Positions 1 to 5,048 of a DNA stretch of 7,288 nt are shown here, one piece after another. This DNA is from Nitrospirae bacterium GWC2_42_7. Lineage in GTDB: Bacteria > Nitrospirota > Thermodesulfovibrionia > Thermodesulfovibrionales > UBA6898. The notes below the pieces were generated by a model that was given only the letters and a program-made list of their open reading frames with translations, searched no databases and was not told the origin of the DNA. Location: contig MHDW01000121.1 in the NCBI GenBank assembly GCA_001803645.1, positions 1-7,288 of the forward strand, written 5' to 3'. Each line of letters opens with the position of its first letter. Within the stretch, counting starts at the first letter, position 1. The translations under genes were made by a program, and so were the position numbers.

Positions 1-2
1 TT

Positions 3-869
3 GTTGATTGCCGTCCAAAGGACTTATACAATGAAGGACATATCCCAACCGCTGTGCATCTTGGAGAGACCTGCAATGATTTCTTCAGAGATGATCTCGA
101 AATAAAAGGAATAGGTTCGTTAAAAGAACTGGCTATGGGACGGGTCGAAGAACTCGAAAAGAAACTTGGTCAGGCAGGAATAAGCCTTGACAGAACCTTA
201 ATTTTCTATGACCAGAGAGAAGAACCCGGGGCTACGGAAAGAGGCAGGTATTACGGCATCTTTGCAGGGTACGTCTTCGTCCCGTTTTGGTATATGGAAT
301 ATATGGGGCATAAGGATGTCCGTGTGCTCGACGGCGGTATCGGAGCATGGACAGCGGAAGGCAGATCCCTTGAGCAGAAAACGAATAAGCTCCAGCCAAC
401 TCAGTTCAAAGCTAATGTGATGAAAAGCAGGCTTGCAACCACCGAAGAGGTCTTAAAGATAGCAAAGAAAGAAGTAGATGCTCAGCTTGTTGACAGCAGG
501 ACAATAGATGAACATCTGGGTAATTCTCCAACACCTAAAGGGCACTTCTTAGCTGATAAGATTAGAAGGGGAGGTCGTATTCCAAATACGGTGCTTAATG
601 TCCCACACTACTTTCAATTGAATGTTAAAGACAATCCCGACGCTCCAAAGCTCAGGCAGGTATACCAATTACATCGGCTCTACCAGAGCTTAGACAAGAA
701 CAAGAGAACGGTTTTATATTGTTATATAGCAAACCGAATCTCATTCTCCTATTTTGTTCTCAGACTGCTCGGGTTTAATGACCCTGCCATTTACCATGAT
801 AGCTGGATTGTCTGGGGCAATGACGAAAGTTTACCTATTGAAGCAGGGAAGAAAGTAAGAGAGTTTTAA
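3..869 (+). CDS. Two-domain rhodanese-type sulfurtransferase, 5'-truncated by the window edge
   Basis: The frame is open from base 3 to the TAA at 867-869, so the real start lies upstream; the GTG at 54 is internal to the first domain. Before it the frame reads VDCRPKDLYNEGHIPTAVHL, the rhodanese VDxR...GHIPxAxxL signature. The N-terminal domain continues with LIFYDQ and ends at VRVLDGGIGAW. Its active-site position reads DQREEPGA with no cysteine, as in the inactive first domain of thiosulfate or mercaptopyruvate sulfurtransferases. The second domain has VDSRT, KGH..RGGRIPNTVLNVP and an active-site loop CYIANR, with the catalytic Cys codon at 720-722. The family moves sulfane sulfur from thiosulfate, persulfide or mercaptopyruvate onto a thiol acceptor through a Cys persulfide. 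The loop does not match the textbook CRKGVT or CGSGVT versions, so the donor cannot be assigned. Whether it is exported cannot be judged because the N-terminus is missing. Confidence 0.9.
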   Translation, partial: VDCRPKDLYNEGHIPTAVHLGETCNDFFRDDLEIKGIGSLKELAMGRVEELEKKLGQAGISLDRTLIFYDQREEPGATERGRYYGIFAGYVFVPFWYMEYMGHKDVRVLDGGIGAWTAEGRSLEQKTNKLQPTQFKANVMKSRLATTEEVLKIAKKEVDAQLVDSRTIDEHLGNSPTPKGHFLADKIRRGGRIPNTVLNVPHYFQLNVKDNPDAPKLRQVYQLHRLYQSLDKNKRTVLYCYIANRISFSYFVLRLLGFNDPAIYHDSWIVWGNDESLPIEAGKKVREF

Positions 870-881
870 AAATGAATACGG

Positions 882-1053
882 TCAGCACCATCTGAATGGC
901 GGCAACAATTTGAAACCACGAGATGCTCTTTGGCCTGACGATACTGAGTATTCGCGACACGATCTGTCAACCCAGCCCTGACAGCATTTTGGCAGGGCCG
1001 GATTTTTAGCCCGGCTCCGATTATTCGGGGTCGGGTGAGCATGATGGTGCTGA
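882..1053. repeat. Possible MITE-like element bounded by an 11-bp inverted repeat
   Basis: TCAGCACCATC at 882-892 is the exact reverse complement of GATGGTGCTGA at 1043-1053, giving a 172-base interval with internal hairpins and no coding capacity. Size and terminal symmetry fit a miniature non-autonomous transposable element. No clear target-site duplication flanks it, and similarity of the arms does not extend past 11 bp, so chance or an RNA structure remains possible. Confidence 0.35.
972..1001 (+). repeat. 30-base hairpin, copy 1 of an inverted pair
   Basis: CCAGCCCTG (972-980) pairs with CAGGGCCGG (993-1001) around a 12-base loop, with one A-C mismatch. The reverse complement of the hairpin at 1080-1109 has identical 9-base arms and the same loop length but a different loop sequence, so only the stem is conserved. 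Confidence 0.6.
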
Positions 1054-1133
1054 GTACAATAATGACCATAATCTATCTTCCGGCCCTGATTACATTGATG
1101 CAGGGCTGGATGTTTAAGGCGGAAGAAAAATGA
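1041..1133 (+). CDS. Possible 30-residue single-span membrane peptide, coupled to the cytochrome
   Basis: An ATG at 1041 opens a 30-codon frame: a hydrophobic stretch (VLSTIMTIIYLPALITLM) followed by a short charged tail (KAEEK). Its TGA (1131-1133) overlaps the cytochrome ATG (1130-1132) as ATGA, the usual arrangement for translational coupling. A GGGTG sequence lies just upstream as a weak ribosome site; an in-frame ATG at 1062 is an alternative start. Against it: it is very short, the hairpin at 1080-1109 constrains part of the sequence, and its start lies inside the inverted-repeat element. I do not recognise a family. It could be a small membrane subunit for the cytochrome or a leader peptide, or it may be fortuitous. 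Confidence 0.3.
   Translation: MMVLSTIMTIIYLPALITLMQGWMFKAEEK
1080..1109 (+). repeat. 30-base hairpin, copy 2 of an inverted pair, just before the cytochrome start
   Basis: CCGGCCCTG (1080-1088) pairs with CAGGGCTGG (1101-1109) around a 12-base loop, with one G-U wobble in RNA. Its arms can also pair with those of the hairpin at 972-1001. It ends 20 bases before the cytochrome ATG, close enough to influence ribosome access. It also lies inside the possible small ORF 1041-1133. Confidence 0.6.
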
Positions 1134-1939
1134 GCAAAAAGATTCTCATGATTTGTCTGGTGTCCGTTGGAGTAGTCCTTGGCGCATATATTTATACAAA
1201 AGAGATGATGTTCAGAAACCCTGAGAATTGTAAAGTCTGCCATTTCATGACCCCCTTTTATAAAAAGTGGGAGGCATCCACACATAACAGGGTTGATTGC
1301 CTTAAGTGTCATGTTTATACGCCTCTCAACGCGGCCTCAGGCCAGCTAAGACTTTTGGTAGGAGGGTCATACAATTCGAGACCCAGAACCATTGTTTCTG
1401 ATAAAAACTGTCTCCAGTCAGGCTGCCATGACAGGCGACTGATTGAATCAAAGGCCATATCAACAAAGAGGGGCATAGAATTCAACCATATGCCACATTT
1501 TACAGAAATAAAAAGAGGTATAAAGCTCCATTGCAGAAGCTGCCATTCAGACATAGTTCAGGGGGAACATATGAAGGTTTCAATGAATGTATGTTTTCTC
1601 TGCCACTTTAAAGGAGTCTCCCCTGACCAGTCGGCTACAGGGTGTCCTTCATGCCATATCGCTCCGAAGCAACCTATAGTAGTGAAGGGTAAGACCTTTT
1701 CCCACGATGAGGCCATGAAGGCAGGATACAAATGCAATCAATGCCATACAGAAGTAACAAGGGGTGATGGCATTGCCCCTAAGGAGAAGTGTTATTTTTG
1801 CCATGTAGAGAAGACTGAGATGTATGAGGATGTCAGATCCATGCATTTAAACCATGTCACAAAGAACCAGCTTGACTGCCTCTGGTGTCACCCAAGGATA
1901 GAACATGGAAAAATAAGAATCTTTGAGAAATCCCAATAA
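1130..1939 (+). CDS. Membrane-anchored multiheme cytochrome c with nine candidate heme sites (NapC/NrfH- or c3-like)
   Basis: 269 residues. Residues about 5-22 form one hydrophobic helix after MSKK, with no clear cleavage site, so the protein is likely tethered to the inner membrane with its body in the periplasm. Eight CXXCH heme motifs are visible with first cysteines at about 34, 57, 135, 155, 172, 202, 221 and 250. A ninth site, CLQSGCH at 94-100, is the CX4CH variant known from c3-type cytochromes. The start of the protein (anchor, NPENCKVCHFMTPFYKKW, then S-x-H) resembles the NapC/NirT/NrfH quinol-oxidising group. The likely role is electron transfer between the quinone pool and a periplasmic redox partner (inference). 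No catalytic partner subunit is adjacent, and the neighbours point to sulfur chemistry. The ATG at 1130 is preceded by an AAGGCGGA ribosome site and overlaps the stop of the possible small ORF. Confidence 0.9.
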   Translation: MSKKILMICLVSVGVVLGAYIYTKEMMFRNPENCKVCHFMTPFYKKWEASTHNRVDCLKCHVYTPLNAASGQLRLLVGGSYNSRPRTIVSDKNCLQSGCHDRRLIESKAISTKRGIEFNHMPHFTEIKRGIKLHCRSCHSDIVQGEHMKVSMNVCFLCHFKGVSPDQSATGCPSCHIAPKQPIVVKGKTFSHDEAMKAGYKCNQCHTEVTRGDGIAPKEKCYFCHVEKTEMYEDVRSMHLNHVTKNQLDCLWCHPRIEHGKIRIFEKSQ

Positions 1940-1942
1940 ACC

Positions 1943-1966
1943 ACCCCGCCGCAGAGACAGCGGGGT
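1943..1966 (+). terminator. GC-rich hairpin right after the cytochrome gene, no U-tract
   Basis: ACCCCGC (1943-1949) pairs perfectly with GCGGGGT (1960-1966), starting four bases after the stop codon. The following bases are not T-rich, so intrinsic termination is doubtful; it may instead protect the 3' end of the cytochrome message or pause polymerase. Confidence 0.4.
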
Positions 1967-1975
1967 ATCCGAAAT

Positions 1976-2063
1976 CTCCCCTCCCTTGAGGGGAGGGGAT
2001 TAAGGGGAGGGTGAAACAACTGAATCACCCCCTCCCTCACCCTCCCCCCTCAAGGGGGAGGGA
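1976..2063. repeat. Large G/C-tract inverted repeat, two hairpins facing each other
   Basis: The left arm (1976-2012) and right arm (2026-2063) are imperfect reverse complements around a short A-rich spacer, and each arm is itself a hairpin. The left one has stem 1977-1985 with 1991-1999 and loop TTGAG; the right one has stem 2040-2048 with 2054-2062 and loop CTCAA. Sequences of this style (CCCCTCCC-TTGA-GGGGAGGGG) recur as dispersed intergenic repeats in many environmental bacterial genomes (from memory). The left arm carries four G-tracts on the plus strand (1990-2011) and the right arm carries four on the minus strand (2028-2049), so G-quadruplexes are possible on both strands. Confidence 0.75.
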
Positions 2064-2074
2064 ACTATAGGGAA

Positions 2075-2107
2075 ACCCCACAGTCCCGAAGACTTTCGGG
2101 ATGGGGT
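2075..2107 (+). repeat. Bulged hairpin between the G-rich repeat and the next gene
   Basis: TCCCGAA (2084-2090) pairs perfectly with TTCGGGA (2095-2101) around a 4-base loop. An outer stem ACCCCA (2075-2080) pairs with TGGGGT (2102-2107), leaving a 3-base bulge (CAG) on the 5' side. There is no U-tract. It lies about 35 bases before the start of the next gene, in its presumed leader. Confidence 0.55.
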
Positions 2108-2142
2108 ATTGAAAAGTTAATAAAATGAGGAGGTAAGTGAAC

Positions 2143-2544
2143 ATGCTAAGAGTCAAAACAGTTCTGTTTATGCTTCTTGTCTCAACCTTTTTCCTGCCTT
2201 TGCCCTCTTTTGCAGAAAGACAGTCAGAGCCGGAGAAACTGGAGCAATTGATAACGAAGATTAATGAACGACAATCCAAGAATATCAAGAACTTTAAAAA
2301 GAAAGCTGAGGCCTACTTCTTTGAGACTCAGAGTCCTGAGGTGATCGAAAGATTGACTAAAGAGTTTCCTCCTGGAGAAGTAGTTACGATAATTGTCCTG
2401 TCAAATCTATCCAAAGGGCCTGTCAAGGAGATTGTAAAGATGAGGAAGACACAGATGAGCTGGCGGGACATAGCAGGTCAAACAGGTGTAAAACTCAAAA
2501 ATATGATTAAGGAAGTGAAGGACTTCCGCCTCGGCATTGGCTGA
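2143..2544 (+). CDS. Small secreted protein of unknown function
   Basis: 133 residues from the ATG at 2143. I prefer this start to the GTG at 2137 because the strong ribosome site GGAGGT (2129-2134) sits 8 bases before 2143 but only 2 before 2137. Residues 1-24 form a clear Sec signal peptide (MLRVK, hydrophobic core, LPSFA then ER), so the mature protein of about 109 residues is periplasmic or exported. The mature part is highly charged and helical-looking (KLEQLITKINERQSKNI, then KNFKKKAEA). Its C-terminal section, MSWRDIAGQTGVKLKNM followed by KEVKDFRLG, has a repeated-helix feel. There are no cysteines after the signal peptide, so no heme or thiol chemistry is expected from it. I do not recognise a named family. 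Position between the cytochrome and the rhodanese suggests an accessory role in the same pathway (inference). Confidence 0.8.
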   Translation: MLRVKTVLFMLLVSTFFLPLPSFAERQSEPEKLEQLITKINERQSKNIKNFKKKAEAYFFETQSPEVIERLTKEFPPGEVVTIIVLSNLSKGPVKEIVKMRKTQMSWRDIAGQTGVKLKNMIKEVKDFRLGIG

Positions 2545-2557
2545 GACTAAATTGAGA

Positions 2558-2574
2558 CAGGGGCGTGACCCCTG
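2558..2574 (+). repeat. Short perfect hairpin after the small secreted gene
   Basis: CAGGGG (2558-2563) pairs with CCCCTG (2569-2574) around the loop CGTGA, 13 bases after the stop codon. The following AATTAAAAG is A-rich rather than T-rich, so it is at best a weak terminator and may be a dispersed repeat. Confidence 0.45.
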
Positions 2575-2579
2575 AATTA

Positions 2580-2607
2580 AAAGTTGAAAGTTCAAAGTTT
2601 AAGGTTT
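2580..2607. repeat. 7-bp tandem repeat, four units
   Basis: AAAGTTG, AAAGTTC, AAAGTTT and AAGGTTT follow one another without gaps. This is a short AT-rich array in the 134-base intergenic stretch before the secreted rhodanese. No function can be assigned. No clear promoter was found around it. Confidence 0.7.
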
Positions 2608-2678
2608 AAGAAAACGGAATGACGGAGCGGTCAAAAACGAAATTGCGATGAGAAAAACTTAATGGAGGTAATTAGGCG

Positions 2679-3179
2679 ATGAAAATATTTATGAGAACAT
2701 GGATTGTATTGGTTGTTTCAGTTTTAGCGGTGCTACCTGCATATGCACAGGAAGTTGAGATTGCCAAAAAATTAAATGATGTACTGATAAAGGCCAAGGA
2801 GGAAAGGCACTGGCAGGTGAATGCCGACGAAGTCTATATGTGGATAAAAACAGGACAGAAGGACTTTCTTGTCGTGGATGTAAGGCCAAATCCGGAAGAA
2901 TACAAGGCAGGCCATATTTCAGGGTCAATCTACATACCTTATAACGAGATTTTAAAATCGGAAAACTTAGAAAAACTTCCGAAGGACAAAAAGATAATTC
3001 TTGTATGTGTTACCGGCCAGGTGCAAAACCTTCCGGTTGTGCCTTTGAGGGTGCTCGGCTATGATGCTTATACGATGTCGTTCGGCCATGCAGCCTGGAT
3101 TAAAAATTATCGGGGCGGTGAGGCAATGAAAAAGGCAATCGAGAGAGCAGCAACAAAGAATTATCCCCTGGAGAATTAA
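2679..3179 (+). CDS. Periplasmic single-domain rhodanese-like protein
   Basis: 166 residues, with GGAGGT at 2664-2669 placed 9 bases before the ATG. Residues 1-23 are a Sec signal peptide ending VLPAYA before QEVE. The rhodanese domain covers about 45-142: FLVVDVRPNPEEYKAGHI (CH2A-like motif with Asp67 and Arg69), then SGSIYIPYNEI, IILVC at the active site, LRVLGYDAYTMSFGHAAW at the end. The nucleophile Cys110 is present in the loop CVTGQV, but the arginine usual at the loop's last position is Val115. Rhodanese domains carry or transfer sulfane sulfur as a Cys persulfide; this one should act in the periplasm. Its stop lies 2 bases before the YeeE-like transporter start, so the two are surely co-transcribed. 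The likely role is delivering sulfur to, or receiving it from, that transporter or the following selenothioredoxin (inference). Confidence 0.92.
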   Translation: MKIFMRTWIVLVVSVLAVLPAYAQEVEIAKKLNDVLIKAKEERHWQVNADEVYMWIKTGQKDFLVVDVRPNPEEYKAGHISGSIYIPYNEILKSENLEKLPKDKKIILVCVTGQVQNLPVVPLRVLGYDAYTMSFGHAAWIKNYRGGEAMKKAIERAATKNYPLEN

Positions 3180-3181
3180 AG

Positions 3182-4582
3182 ATGAGAAATATATTGACAA
3201 AACCCTGGTCATTTGTCTGGGGAGGGTTTGTGGTCGGACTTGCCGAGGTGATCTACTTCCTCAAGTACGAGACCCCTATACCGATTACAACAGGCCTTGC
3301 AAAGATGTTCGGCACACTTGAGGAGAATATTACGAAGACTGACTTTATCACAAGGACCTATAGCGGAGATATCCACTGGGTCTTGATCGGCATGGTCTTC
3401 GGCGGCTTCTTTGTGACAATCCTCGAGCAGGAAAGGAAGAGTTGGGTGAAATACCCGCCGCGTGTCCTGCTGCTTGCCTTCTTTGGCGCCGTGATATTTG
3501 GTTTCGGAACACGGCTTGCCCAAGGCTGCACTGCATGGCACTACCTTGGCGGCATCCCGGCGATGAGTCTCACATCAATTGTAGTGGCATTCGTGAGCAT
3601 CCCTTTTGCATATCTTGCCTTTATGCTTATGGCAAAATTGAACGCAGGCGGGTTTATGAAACATCATGAAACTAAAGCGACCGTCGAAAAGTGCGTTGAA
3701 CTTGAATACATGACCGAAACTCTGTGCTATGACCCTGAATACAGACCCTATAAAGATCGCGTAAGGCTTGGCCTTACCGCTTTCTTCCTTCTGCTGATCG
3801 TGTCTTCATTCTGGACAGCCTTGAAAGGGGAATCCCCCAATAGTATCGGCAGCATGCCGTGGATAGAGATCACTCTAAAAACCCTTGTCGGCCTCCTTGT
3901 TGGTATCGGCATCGGCAAGTCAGGGTTCGGCACTGAATGCGCAGTAATGTCGCCAAAATCGCTCCTCATGAAGCCCCATCATTTCGAGGCGATGAAGGTT
4001 GCTAAGATCACACAGACCATGTTTACCGGGATGATGCCTTTTGCAGGCCTGCTCGTGGCTATCATTATGTTCAATTTCACAATACTTTTCACGTGGATCG
4101 TCCTCGGCTGGGACGTGCCCGTGGTTGTGGAGGCAGGGAGATATAAATTCGGCTTTCATCTCGGACACCTGATCGGCGGCCCCATGCTCGGCATTGGGAG
4201 CGTAATGATGCTCGGCTGCGAGATACGAACATACTCACGGCTCGGCATGTCGTATCTTACAGGGCTGGCTGCTTTGCCCGGCTTCCTTCTCGGATATCTT
4301 CCCTATTCCCTTTATAAGGACCGGATAGACGATATCTTCTTTTCGAGGGGTTTTATGAAGGAGAAGAACATGCTTGAGCTTTTGCCTGACAATGAGTTTG
4401 TACAGTATGGCTTTGCGATGCTTTATACTGCCATGCTTGTATGGCTTCTTGTCTGGACAATAAAAAAAGGCTCGCAGATAGCAAAGGTGTCGAAGAAGGA
4501 ATATGTCACTAAATCGACAGATGAAATATTCATGAAGGAACTGCATGAAGAACATATCAGAGGTTACAAATTAGATATTTGA
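3182..4582 (+). CDS. YeeE/YedE-family inner-membrane sulfur transporter
   Basis: 466 residues, polytopic. Hydrophobic segments are visible at roughly 10-27, 65-82, 95-110, 127-150, 195-212, 234-247, 280-310, 327-345, 357-375 and 408-427. Three family cysteine motifs are present: RLAQGCTAWHYLGG (Cys116), GTECAVMSP (Cys253) and LGCEIRTYSRLG (Cys346). In the characterised Spirochaeta thermophila YeeE, conserved cysteines form the thiosulfate conduction path, so the substrate is likely thiosulfate or a related sulfur species. It is longer than typical YeeE/YedE proteins (around 350-400 residues). The extra length lies in a loop at about 152-193 and a charged tail after 430. The ATG at 3182 follows the rhodanese stop by 2 bases with GGAG at 3170-3173. 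Its TGA stop overlaps the likely TTG start of the next gene. Confidence 0.92.
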   Translation: MRNILTKPWSFVWGGFVVGLAEVIYFLKYETPIPITTGLAKMFGTLEENITKTDFITRTYSGDIHWVLIGMVFGGFFVTILEQERKSWVKYPPRVLLLAFFGAVIFGFGTRLAQGCTAWHYLGGIPAMSLTSIVVAFVSIPFAYLAFMLMAKLNAGGFMKHHETKATVEKCVELEYMTETLCYDPEYRPYKDRVRLGLTAFFLLLIVSSFWTALKGESPNSIGSMPWIEITLKTLVGLLVGIGIGKSGFGTECAVMSPKSLLMKPHHFEAMKVAKITQTMFTGMMPFAGLLVAIIMFNFTILFTWIVLGWDVPVVVEAGRYKFGFHLGHLIGGPMLGIGSVMMLGCEIRTYSRLGMSYLTGLAALPGFLLGYLPYSLYKDRIDDIFFSRGFMKEKNMLELLPDNEFVQYGFAMLYTAMLVWLLVWTIKKGSQIAKVSKKEYVTKSTDEIFMKELHEEHIRGYKLDI

Positions 4583-5037
4583 TTATTTTATTCATAATAA
4601 TTTTACCTTTTAAGGCGTATGCTATAGATGTTGGTGACGCCATACCGGACTTCCACATGGTTACCATCAACGGGAAGGAAATTTCGTATGAAAAAGATAT
4701 TAAAGGCAAAAAACCTCTCTATCTTGCATTCTGGTCTGCTTGGTGACCGCATTGTCAAACAGACCTTCCCCGTGTGGAGAAGATGTATCAAAAATACGGA
4801 GATAAGATGGAGTTCATAGGAATATGTGCGGACAAGGCTGAAGAGATCGGGAAATTTGTAAAAAAGCATAATCTCAGTTTTTCGGTAGCCCATGATAAAG
4901 AAAAGAAAGTCACCTTATCTTTTGGTGTCAGGATACCGACGCACATTCTCATAGACAAGGATGGGGAAATAATGTATCAAGAGCCGTATCCGCCGGAGCT
5001 GGAAAAATTCATGAAAGAACTCCGCAAAGAGGAATAG
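4579..5037 (+). CDS. Thioredoxin/TlpA-like secreted selenoprotein candidate (in-frame TGA = Sec, UPHC active site)
   Basis: One frame runs from the TTG at 4579 to the TAG at 5035-5037 (152 residues), interrupted only by the TGA at 4744-4746. Before the TGA: a hydrophobic export signal ending LPFKAYA, the TlpA/AhpC-like opening IDVGDAIPDFHM, then PLYLAFWSAW. After it: PHCQTDLPRVEKMY, EFIGICADK and the cis-proline section GVRIPTHILIDKDGEI. Thioredoxin-fold proteins read FWAxWCxxC here, so the TGA replaces exactly the nucleophilic first cysteine, giving Sec56-Pro-His-Cys59. A SECIS-like hairpin follows at 4765-4782. Expected role: periplasmic thiol, disulfide or sulfane-sulfur reduction. The TTG start overlaps the transporter stop (TTGA). 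The start is uncertain: the ribosome site AGAGGT at 4559-4564 is 14 bases away, and an ATT at 4570 would add an arginine to the signal's n-region. A nonsense mutation or sequencing error at this one codon is the alternative. Confidence 0.82.
4765..4782 (+). promoter_or_regulatory. Candidate bacterial SECIS hairpin downstream of the TGA
   Basis: CTTC (4765-4768) pairs with GAAG (4779-4782). A bulged A at 4778 follows, then CC (4769-4770) pairs with GG (4776-4777), closing a 5-base loop CGTGT (4771-4775). The second loop base is G (4772), 26 bases after the TGA. Known bacterial SECIS elements lie within the coding sequence shortly after the UGA and need a G among the first two loop bases, which this one meets. 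The stem is short, so the call rests partly on its position. Confidence 0.55.
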
Positions 5038-5048
5038 GCAATCCGGGA

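Larger units (their letters stand above)
870..1129 (+). other. Structured intergenic region upstream of the multiheme cytochrome
   Basis: About 260 bases with no convincing long gene. It holds an 11-bp perfect inverted repeat (882-892 and 1043-1053), two 30-base imperfect hairpins that are reverse complements of each other at both stem arms (972-1001 and 1080-1109), and further short stems at 997-1001/1011-1015 and 1015-1020/1025-1030. The stems at 972-1001 and 997-1015 share bases, so they cannot form together. No good sigma70 promoter and no U-tract terminator is seen. It may be a small non-autonomous mobile repeat, a cis-acting RNA leader, or both. The minus-strand open frame at 866-1069 lies on this repeat and is not called as a gene. 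Confidence 0.5.

Noticed and set aside
866..1069. Minus-strand 67-codon ORF
   Set aside because: It lies over the structured repeat region, has no ribosome site or recognisable domain, and opposes an all-plus operon.
1976..2063. CRISPR array
   Set aside because: The repeated G/C tracts are palindromic hairpins in inverted orientation, without regularly spaced direct repeats or spacers.
2137..2142. GTG 2137 as start of the small secreted protein
   Set aside because: Only 2 bases separate it from the GGAGGT site; the ATG at 2143 has ideal spacing.
3209..3541. Minus-strand 110-codon ORF
   Set aside because: Antisense shadow of the YeeE-like transporter, with low-complexity charged composition and no domain.
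4744..4746. Simple nonsense mutation or pseudogene at the TGA
   Set aside because: Both sides keep an intact domain with no frameshift, the codon is exactly the catalytic Cys position, and a SECIS-like hairpin follows. Not fully excluded without genome-wide selenocysteine genes.
4774..5037. Independent short CDS starting at GTG 4774
   Set aside because: It is the in-frame C-terminal part of the read-through thioredoxin-like gene, starts inside the helix after the active site, and has no ribosome site.
2679..5037. Complete YedE-TusA-DsrE (sulfur disproportionation) cluster
   Set aside because: A YeeE/YedE-like gene is present, but no TusA (CPxP) or DsrE-like gene is found in any frame here.
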